From: an uncultured Oxalobacteraceae bacterium
Lineage (GTDB): Bacteria > Pseudomonadota > Gammaproteobacteria > Burkholderiales > Burkholderiaceae
DNA length: 5,847 nt
Assembly (NCBI GenBank): GCA_946479705.1
Contig: CAMLHI010000143.1
Span: 1 to 5,847 of the forward strand
Direction: 5' to 3'
In this document: positions 1 through 4,987 of the stretch, piece by piece
How the letters are laid out: the number at the start of each line of letters is the position of its first letter
How positions within the stretch are numbered: the stretch's first letter is position 1
Program-made: the position numbers and the translations under genes
The notes under the pieces: model-generated
What the model was told of the DNA's origin: nothing
Databases searched by the model: none
What the model saw: only the letters and a program-made list of their open reading frames with translations

Positions 1-844
1 GGTGTTCAACGAAACCTTCGTCAGCCTGATCACGGCGGGCGAATCGAGCGGGCGCCTGGCCGAGGTGTTCCGCAACCTGTCCGAGAGCCTCAAATGGCAG
101 GACGAACTGGCCGCCCAGACCCGCAAGATCGTCACCTATCCGATCATCGTCACCGTGGTGGTACTGGCCGTGACCTTCTTCCTGATGATCGTGCTGGTGC
201 CGCAGCTGACCGCCTTCATCCGCAACATGGGCGGCGAACTGCCGCTGCACACGCGCGCGCTGATCTTCGTCTCGTCGATCTTCATCGACTACTGGTACCT
301 GATCCTCGCGCTGCCGGTGGCCGCCGTGCTGGGCCTGCGCGGGTGGCTCAAGCGCAGCGACCACGCCCGCCGGGTGTTCGATGGCCTCAAGCTGCGCGTG
401 CCGCTGATCGGCCCGGTGCTGCGCAAGATCATCCTGGCGCGCTTCGCCACCTTCTTCGGGCTGATGTACGGCTCCGGCATCACCATCCTCGAATGCATCC
501 GCCTTTCCGAAGGCATTGTCGCCAACCGCGAGGTGGCGGCCGGCCTGCGCCACGCGGCCCAGCTGATCTCGGACGGCCAGGGCGTGACCGCCGCCTTCCA
601 GCACGCCGGCGTGTTTCCGCCGCTGGTGCTGCGCATGCTGAAGGTGGGCGAATCGACCGGGGCGCTCGATAGTGCGCTGCGCAACGTCAGCTACTTCTAC
701 AATCGCGAGGTCAAGGAAATGATCGAGCGCGTGCAAGCCATGATCGAGCCGGCCATGACGGTCACGCTGGGCCTGCTGCTCGGCTGGATCATGCTGTCCG
801 TGCTGGGTCCGATCTACGACACCATGAGCCAGCTGAAAGCCTGA
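1..844 (+). CDS. GspF/PilC-family inner-membrane platform protein of a type IV filament system (5' truncated)
   Basis: Polytopic inner-membrane protein that couples the cytoplasmic assembly ATPase to pilin or pseudopilin extraction. Only the last ~280 residues are present; the family is normally ~400 residues, so the GTG at 2-4 is an internal codon and the true start lies upstream. The fragment opens inside the first T2SF repeat: GE-SG motif at residues 13-17, then an A-Q-T-RKI-TYP segment leading into membrane helix 1 (about 47-67). Helix 2 is about 97-114. The second T2SF repeat runs from about 144 to 245, with GSGIT (157-161), a FPPLVLRM stretch and the second GE-TG motif (E217). Helix 3 (about 248-268) sits near the C terminus. 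Finding both repeats and three helices makes the family assignment very secure. Whether the machine is MSHA-like, a type IV pilus or T2SS is inferred from the downstream genes. The next gene starts 7 bases after the stop. Confidence 0.93.
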   Translation, partial: VFNETFVSLITAGESSGRLAEVFRNLSESLKWQDELAAQTRKIVTYPIIVTVVVLAVTFFLMIVLVPQLTAFIRNMGGELPLHTRALIFVSSIFIDYWYLILALPVAAVLGLRGWLKRSDHARRVFDGLKLRVPLIGPVLRKIILARFATFFGLMYGSGITILECIRLSEGIVANREVAAGLRHAAQLISDGQGVTAAFQHAGVFPPLVLRMLKVGESTGALDSALRNVSYFYNREVKEMIERVQAMIEPAMTVTLGLLLGWIMLSVLGPIYDTMSQLKA

Positions 845-851
845 GGACCGC

Positions 852-2399
852 GTGCTGCCCAAACTTCTCTTCCATGTCACGTCCGACCAGCTCGAAGCGT
901 TCCGCTGGCAGCGCGGCACGCTCACGCCTGGCCCGGCGCTGCGCGCGGACGCGGACGGGCTGGCCGCCTTCGGCCGCTACCTGGACGAGCACGCGGGCGT
1001 ACCGGCTTACCTGGCCGCCGACCTGGCCGAGGAAGACTTCCAGCGCCAGATGCTGCCGCACGTGGGCGGGCGCGCGGGGCGCGGCATGGTCGCGCGGCGC
1101 CTGGCCCAGCACTACCGCGACACGCCCCTGCGCCACGCGGCGCTGCAGGAGCGCGACGATGAAGGCCGGCGCGACGACCACGCGCTGTTTTCCGCGCTGA
1201 CCAATCCAGCGCTGCTGCAACCCTGGCTCGACGTGATCGAGCAGCGCCGGCACCCGCTGGCGGCCGCCTATTCGGCGGCGTTCCTGTCGGCGCTGCTGGC
1301 GCGCCGGCTGGCGCTGGCGCAGGAGCACCTTCTGCTCATCACCGAACAGGCCGGCGGCCTGCGCCAGAGCTACTTCCAGGGACCGTACCTGAAGTTCAGC
1401 CGCCTCACCGCGCTGGCAGCGGGCGCGGACGAAAGCGCCGCCACCGCCGAGGAAACCGCGCGCATGCAGCAGTTCCTCACCAGCACCCGCCTGCTGCCGC
1501 GCGGCGGCATGCTGCAGGTGGCCATCGTGGCACCGGATGCGCGCCTGCCGGCGCTCGAACACCACTGCGTAGACGGGCCGGAAACCTCCTTCCACTTCGT
1601 CGGGTTGCAGGCCGCTGCCGACCTGTTCGGCCTGCCCGAGGCGCCGCCGGACAGCCAGCGCCTGCTGCTCGACGTGCTTGCGCACCAGGCGCCGGCCAGC
1701 CAGTACGCGCTGCCGTCGGCACGCCGCTTCTACCGCATCCGGCAGGGCCGCATCGCCCTGAATGGTCTGGCCGCCATGTGCGCGCTGGTGGCTGGCCTGT
1801 GGCTGATCTCGGACGCTGGCGCCATCATGGAAGCGCGTGCGGCCGGCGCCCAGCTCCTGGCCGATGCGGCCAGGGACGACGCGCGCTATCGCGCCGCCAT
1901 GGCGAGCTTACCGGCCGGCCCGGTCAAGGCGTCCAATATGAAAGCGGCCGCGCTGCTGGAAACCCAGCTGGCCACCCACGCGCCGGCGCCGGCGCAGATG
2001 GCCGCGCTGGTGAGCCACGCGCTCGAACGCGCACCGGCCATCCGCCTGATGGGCTTCGACTGGCAGGCCGGCACGCCCGCGCCCACGGCACCCGACCAGA
2101 TGGCCGGCAGCAGCCAGACCGGCGGACCGATTCCGGCCACCGAACTGGGCCTGCCCGGCGCGCCGCCGCAGACATTGCGCATCGATGGAGAGATCGAGGC
2201 GGCACAATCGGACTTCCGCACCATCGTCGACAACGTCAACCAGTTCGCCTACGAGATGGCGCGCAACCCCGGCGTGGCGGTGGAGATCGTCGAATCGCCG
2301 ATCGACATCCGCCAGAACGTCAAGCTGAGCGGCAGCACTGGCCCGCAAGACATCGGCGCCAAACCCCGCTTCGTGCTGAAAGTGACGTGGAAGCCATGA
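852..2399 (+). CDS. GspL-like / PilM-PilN-like bitopic assembly protein, 515 aa (hypothetical)
   Basis: Probable inner-membrane platform component linking cytoplasm and periplasm. It begins with GTG at 852, preceded by GAGG (843-846) at 5-base spacing. Residues 1 to ~300 are a soluble, probably cytoplasmic domain with no signal peptide; conserved-looking stretches are LAEEDFQRQMLPHV (near 58-71), RRLAQHYRDTP, and LRQSYFQGPYLKFSRLT (170-186). A single membrane helix at about 301-320 follows Arg-rich residues 295-300. The remaining ~195 residues should be periplasmic: a helical part, a Pro/Gly/Thr-rich linker (near 405-435), and a C-terminal alpha/beta portion reminiscent of PilN/GspL ferredoxin-like folds. 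This layout (large cytoplasmic domain, one helix, periplasmic domain) is that of GspL, or of PilM and PilN fused. I see no clear actin-type nucleotide motif, so the homology is inferred from layout and gene order. Its stop overlaps the next start by 4 bases (ATGA). Confidence 0.78.
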   Translation: MLPKLLFHVTSDQLEAFRWQRGTLTPGPALRADADGLAAFGRYLDEHAGVPAYLAADLAEEDFQRQMLPHVGGRAGRGMVARRLAQHYRDTPLRHAALQERDDEGRRDDHALFSALTNPALLQPWLDVIEQRRHPLAAAYSAAFLSALLARRLALAQEHLLLITEQAGGLRQSYFQGPYLKFSRLTALAAGADESAATAEETARMQQFLTSTRLLPRGGMLQVAIVAPDARLPALEHHCVDGPETSFHFVGLQAAADLFGLPEAPPDSQRLLLDVLAHQAPASQYALPSARRFYRIRQGRIALNGLAAMCALVAGLWLISDAGAIMEARAAGAQLLADAARDDARYRAAMASLPAGPVKASNMKAAALLETQLATHAPAPAQMAALVSHALERAPAIRLMGFDWQAGTPAPTAPDQMAGSSQTGGPIPATELGLPGAPPQTLRIDGEIEAAQSDFRTIVDNVNQFAYEMARNPGVAVEIVESPIDIRQNVKLSGSTGPQDIGAKPRFVLKVTWKP

Positions 2400-3046
2400 A
2401 ACAGAACACACCGATAGCGCCGAGCTGGCGCGACGAACTTCCCCTGCTGGCGCGGCCCGGCGCCATCCTGCTCGCCTGCATGCTGGGTGCCGCCTTGATG
2501 CTGGGCGCATCAAACTGGTACCGCGGGCGTGCCGAAGCCGCGCTGGCGCAGGCCCAGCTGGCCCGTGCGGCCAGCGCCGCGCGCTTTCACAACGTCGAAA
2601 CCGACAAGCTCGAACTGGCCCGGTATGCGCCGCGCTTCGCCCAGCTGCAGGCCAGCGGCATGATCGGCGACGAGAACCGGCTGGCGTGGATCGAGACCAT
2701 CCGCCAGATCCAGACCAGCCGCAAGCTGGTATCGGCCAGCTTCGAGATAGAACCGCAGCAGGCCGTCGCGTCCCCGGTGCCGCTCAACTATGGCGACTAC
2801 CAGTTGCGCGGCAGCCGCATGCGCCTCGAACTGGGCATGGTCCACGAACTGGACCTGTTCAATTTTATCGACGACCTGCGCGCGGCCGGCCTGTTCACGG
2901 TGCAGGACTGCCGCATCCGCCGCAACGACATTCCCGCCGAAGCGGTCGGGCTGGCGCGCCTGAACGCCAGCTGCACCCTGGTCTGGCTGACCCTGGGCGC
3001 CGCGCCGCAGGCGCCGGCGGCGCCGCTGAACAAAGGCTGGCAATGA
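2396..3046 (+). CDS. PilO/GspM/MshJ-like inner-membrane assembly protein, 216 aa
   Basis: Probable bitopic protein that pairs with the upstream GspL/PilMN-like product in the inner-membrane platform. Residues 1-20 are a short cytoplasmic tail, about 21-39 a single membrane helix, about 42-80 an Ala/Leu-rich stretch likely to form a coiled coil, and the rest a periplasmic domain. The segment SFEIEPQ is like the 'Y-I-PQ' stretch of these PilO-like proteins, and the block with HELDLFNFIDDLRA followed by C172 and a CRIRR motif resembles their last helix-strand unit. A second periplasmic cysteine, C193 in NASCTLVWLTL, could pair with C172. Length, membrane layout and position after the L-like gene match PilO/GspM/MshJ (Vibrio MshJ is of similar size). 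Start ATG overlaps the upstream stop (ATGA, 2396-2399); the GGAAG at 2389-2393 is too close for ideal independent initiation, so coupling is likely. The 3' end overlaps the next gene by the same motif. Confidence 0.8.
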   Translation: MKQNTPIAPSWRDELPLLARPGAILLACMLGAALMLGASNWYRGRAEAALAQAQLARAASAARFHNVETDKLELARYAPRFAQLQASGMIGDENRLAWIETIRQIQTSRKLVSASFEIEPQQAVASPVPLNYGDYQLRGSRMRLELGMVHELDLFNFIDDLRAAGLFTVQDCRIRRNDIPAEAVGLARLNASCTLVWLTLGAAPQAPAAPLNKGWQ

Positions 3047-3417
3047 AACGACTACTCCCGCTCCTGCTGGCATGCAGCGGCGCCCACGCGCAAACGGCGC
3101 AGATCGGGCGCCTGTTCACCACGCCGGAAGAACGTCACAAGCTCGACATCGCGCGCGGCACCGTCGCCGCCCCGCCCGCGCCGCCGGTGGCGCTGGCGCC
3201 AGCGGCGCCGCCACCCGCACCGCCGGTGACCCTGAACGGCACGTTGCGCCGCAGCGCCGGCCCGTCCACCGTGTGGCTGAACCAGGAGGCCCAGCACGCG
3301 CGCGTGGACGGCACGCGTGTGACCGTCACGCTGCCTTCCGGCGTACGGGTGCGCATCAAGCCCGGCCAGACCGTCGACCCGAATGCCGGCGCAGTCAAGG
3401 ATGTGGCCACCCCATGA
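3043..3417 (+). CDS. Exported accessory protein, MshK/PilP/GspB-like, 124 aa
   Basis: Small secreted or lipid-anchored protein, probably a periplasmic connector between the inner-membrane platform and the outer-membrane secretin. Residues 1-16 form a short signal peptide (MKRLLPLLLACSGAHA) with an AHA signal-peptidase I site; an LLAC sequence at 8-11 leaves a lipoprotein form possible. Residues 22-39 contain GRLFTTPEERHKLDIARG, like the front of several pilus accessory proteins. A Pro/Ala-rich linker (42-62) leads to a small beta-rich domain beginning LNGTLRRSAGPSTVWLN (64-80) and ending with a RVRIKPGQTVD segment. This C-terminal part resembles the compact beta domains of MshK, PilP and GspC, where inner- and outer-membrane parts meet. 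The exact family is uncertain at this length. The start overlaps the upstream stop and has AAAGG (3032-3036) at 6-base spacing; the stop overlaps the next start (ATGA, 3414-3417). Confidence 0.75.
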   Translation: MKRLLPLLLACSGAHAQTAQIGRLFTTPEERHKLDIARGTVAAPPAPPVALAPAAPPPAPPVTLNGTLRRSAGPSTVWLNQEAQHARVDGTRVTVTLPSGVRVRIKPGQTVDPNAGAVKDVATP

Positions 3418-4121
3418 TGCGGCGCGCGCGCGGCTTCAGCCTGGTCGAGATGGCCGTGGTGCTGGTGATCGTCGGCCTGATGATCGGCGGCCTGCTCACG
3501 CCCCTGTCGATGCAGCTGGAGCAGCGCCGCGTCGGCGAGACCCAAAAGGCCATGGACGAAGCGCGCGAGGCGCTGATGGGCTTCGCGATGCGCAACGGCT
3601 ACCTGCCCTGCCCCGCCGTCTCGCCCGGCAACGGGCTGGAAGATCGCAGCGGCGCCAACTGCACCGGCGGCAAGCGCGCTGGCCTGCTGCCCTGGGCCAC
3701 GCTGGGCGTGCCCAAGCTTGATGCGTGGGGCCGTATTTACCGCTACAGCGTCTCGCCCGCGTTCTCCAACAGCCAGGCCATGTTCGATCTGCGCACGCGG
3801 CGCGACATCACCATCGGCACGCGCGACACGCGCGGCAACCTGGTCGCCGCCACCTGGGTCAACGACATCCCGGCGGTGATCGTTTCACCCGGGAAGAACG
3901 GCTTCGGCGGCGTCAGCGAACTGGGTGTGCGCGTCGCCGCGGCCAGCATCACCAATGTCGACGAGCGCACCAACGTCGCGCCGACCGGCATCGCCTTCGT
4001 GGCGCGGCCAGCCACCGGCAACACGGCCGCCCCGGGCGGCGAATTCGACGACCTGGTGGTGTGGGTCTCGCCCAATATCCTGTTCAACCGCATGGTCAGT
4101 GCGGGAACCCTGCCACGCTAG
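3414..4121 (+). CDS. Prepilin-type N-terminal cleavage/methylation protein with two cysteines (minor pilin or pseudopilin), 235 aa
   Basis: Class III-signal filament subunit. The leader is MMRRARG, with peptidase cleavage expected between G7 and F8, giving FSLVE with the conserved Glu at mature position 5, followed by a hydrophobic helix (about 8-30) that would hold it in the inner membrane and pack in the filament core. The C-terminal domain is longer than a typical major pilin's. It contains GYLPCPA (C66), C83, then LLPWATLGVPKLDAWGRIYRY; this arrangement belongs to a widespread group of prepilin-like proteins of unknown specific role. C66 and C83 probably form a disulfide. A second in-frame ATG at 3417 is possible; I chose 3414 because it makes the ATGA overlap seen at the two junctions upstream, and the AAGGA at 3397-3401 is already far away (12 bases). 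Likely a minor or tip subunit rather than the bulk pilin, by size and weaker initiation signals. That role is inferred. Confidence 0.88.
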   Translation: MMRRARGFSLVEMAVVLVIVGLMIGGLLTPLSMQLEQRRVGETQKAMDEAREALMGFAMRNGYLPCPAVSPGNGLEDRSGANCTGGKRAGLLPWATLGVPKLDAWGRIYRYSVSPAFSNSQAMFDLRTRRDITIGTRDTRGNLVAATWVNDIPAVIVSPGKNGFGGVSELGVRVAAASITNVDERTNVAPTGIAFVARPATGNTAAPGGEFDDLVVWVSPNILFNRMVSAGTLPR

Positions 4122-4130
4122 AAGGAAGGA
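4122..4130 (+). promoter_or_regulatory. Strong ribosome binding site for the last pilin
   Basis: AAGGAAGGA lies in the 16-base gap between the two prepilin genes, ending 7 bases before the ATG at 4138. It is the strongest Shine-Dalgarno sequence in the operon, where other junctions rely on stop/start overlap with modest sites. It fixes the pilin start and suggests a higher translation rate for this subunit than for the assembly genes upstream. Confidence 0.75.
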
Positions 4131-4137
4131 CATCGCC

Positions 4138-4689
4138 ATGCAACGCCAACAAGGATTCACCCTCGTCGAAATCGCCATCGTCCTGGTGATCATCGGACTG
4201 CTGCTGGGCGGCGTGCTCAAAGGCCAGAGCCTGATCGACAGCGCCAAAGCCAAGAACATCATCCAGCAGGCCAACGCGCTGTCGGCGGCCGTCAACGCCT
4301 ACCAGGACAAGTTCCACGCACTGCCCGGCGACGATGCGATGGCGACCAGCCACCTGGGCGGCGCCACCGCGAACGGCAATGGCGACGGCCAGATCACCGA
4401 ATACCTGTCGGCGCCGCAGCACCTGGCGCTGGCCGGCTTCATCACCGGCAAATACAACGGCAGCACCGACCACATGACCAGCGCCCAGGGTGGCGCGGTG
4501 TACATCTACAACGACGCGGTGGGCGGGCGGGCCGGCAACGGCATCCGCTTCGACAACCTGCCCGACACCCTGGCCCAGCAGCTCGACGCCGCCCTCGACG
4601 ACGGCGTGGCCGACACCGGCTCGGTACGCGCCAGCGCGCCGTACACCAACAAGGGCATCATTATCGCCCGTACCGCCGTGTTTTTCTGA
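4138..4689 (+). CDS. Type IV prepilin-type protein, probable main subunit of this system, 183 aa
   Basis: Filament subunit with leader MQRQQG and cleavage expected before F7, giving the textbook FTLVEIAIVLVIIG start with Glu at mature position 5. The hydrophobic N-terminal helix continues amphipathically through LIDSAKAKNIIQQANALSAAV to YQDKFHALPGDDA (near 55-67), as in many betaproteobacterial pilins and pseudopilins. Residues 79-88 read NGNGDGQITE, resembling the front of an EF-hand or dockerin calcium loop. There are no cysteines, so the C-terminal disulfide loop of classical type IVa pilins is absent. The C terminus is hydrophobic (IIIARTAVFF). Its strong ribosome binding site, size and terminal position in the operon argue that it is the more abundant subunit. 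Whether the product is an MSHA-like pilus or a secretion pseudopilus cannot be told from the window. A large palindromic repeat begins 36 bases after the stop. Confidence 0.9.
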   Translation: MQRQQGFTLVEIAIVLVIIGLLLGGVLKGQSLIDSAKAKNIIQQANALSAAVNAYQDKFHALPGDDAMATSHLGGATANGNGDGQITEYLSAPQHLALAGFITGKYNGSTDHMTSAQGGAVYIYNDAVGGRAGNGIRFDNLPDTLAQQLDAALDDGVADTGSVRASAPYTNKGIIIARTAVFF

Positions 4690-4724
4690 CCAGCGCGCCG
4701 ATTGAAGTCACTTCCACCAAATAA

Positions 4725-4864
4725 AATTCGGCCCCGCCAACCCCGGGGTCAGTGCTCCCATTGATGCATCAGTTCGCTAAAGGCTTGTCTCCCGTTGAAG
4801 ATGGCGCGGCCATCATAACCGAGCTCATGCATCAATGGGAGCACTGACCCCGGCGCGCCGAATT
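4725..4864. repeat. Palindromic REP/MITE-like repeat with perfect 27-bp inverted arms
   Basis: Core arms at 4743-4769 and 4827-4853 are perfect inverted copies, 27 bp each; the left arm begins CCGGGGTCAGTGCTCCC and ends in ATGCAT. Outside them is a second inverted pair of 8 bp, AATTCGGC (4725-4732) and GCCGAATT (4857-4864), with unequal spacers (10 and 3 bases). Inward, 4771-4778 and 4818-4825 continue the pairing at 6 of 8 positions. The centre carries its own small hairpin, GATGGC-GCG-GCCATC (4800-4814). The GGGGTCAG ends and nested symmetry suggest a REP doublet or non-autonomous element of the kind spread by IS200-like REP-associated transposases; no transposase is present. It lies just after the pilus operon, so the stem may also stop or stabilise the transcript, although no clean U-tract follows. 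The structure is directly visible; mobility and terminator role are inferred. Confidence 0.8.
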
Positions 4865-4916
4865 ATGTTTTGCTGGGCTTGCGGGCGTGAGTGATACACG
4901 CCAGCCGAAAAGTTCT

Positions 4917-4944
4917 TTGCCGAACACTCCCGCTCGGCTAACAT
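4917..4944 (+). promoter_or_regulatory. Candidate sigma-70-type promoter for the sensor gene
   Basis: TTGCCG (4917-4922) and TAACAT (4939-4944) are separated by 16 bases. Each matches the -35 or -10 consensus at four of six positions. They sit between the palindromic repeat and the sensor gene, in a locally less G+C-rich stretch, and would leave a leader of roughly 35 bases before the GTG at 4988. The match is modest and chance occurrence is quite possible. Confidence 0.3.
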
Positions 4945-4974
4945 CGTGGCGGGCAGCGTCGTTCGCTGCGGTAT

Positions 4975-4980
4975 GGGAGG
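4975..4980 (+). promoter_or_regulatory. Ribosome binding site deciding the sensor start
   Basis: GGGAGG ends 7 bases before the GTG at 4988, ideal Shine-Dalgarno placement. It overlaps the alternative in-frame ATG at 4973, which itself has no purine-rich site upstream, as does the in-frame GTG at 4946. This favours 4988 as the start. Confidence 0.6.
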
Positions 4981-4987
4981 TCTGGCG

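Noticed and set aside
2..4. GTG at the left edge as the true start of the GspF-family gene
   Set aside because: The frame begins in the middle of the first T2SF repeat and the protein would be ~120 residues short of its family. The gene continues upstream.
789..1685. Long minus-strand open frame (298 codons) opposite the GspL-like gene
   Set aside because: High G+C keeps antisense frames open. The product is Arg/Gln/Ala-rich with no recognisable domain and lies fully opposite a coherent, operon-linked gene.
4693..4861. Direct repeat GCGCGCCGA at 4693-4701 and 4853-4861, considered as a target-site duplication of the palindromic element
   Set aside because: The right copy overlaps the element's own outer arm and the left copy lies 23 bases outside the left arm, so the geometry is wrong for a duplication. 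The motif is also low in complexity for this G+C content.
4884..4902. Hairpin GGCGTG-(7)-CACGCC, considered as an intrinsic terminator
   Set aside because: Only 6 bp of uninterrupted stem and no T-run on either side. It could be chance in G+C-rich DNA.
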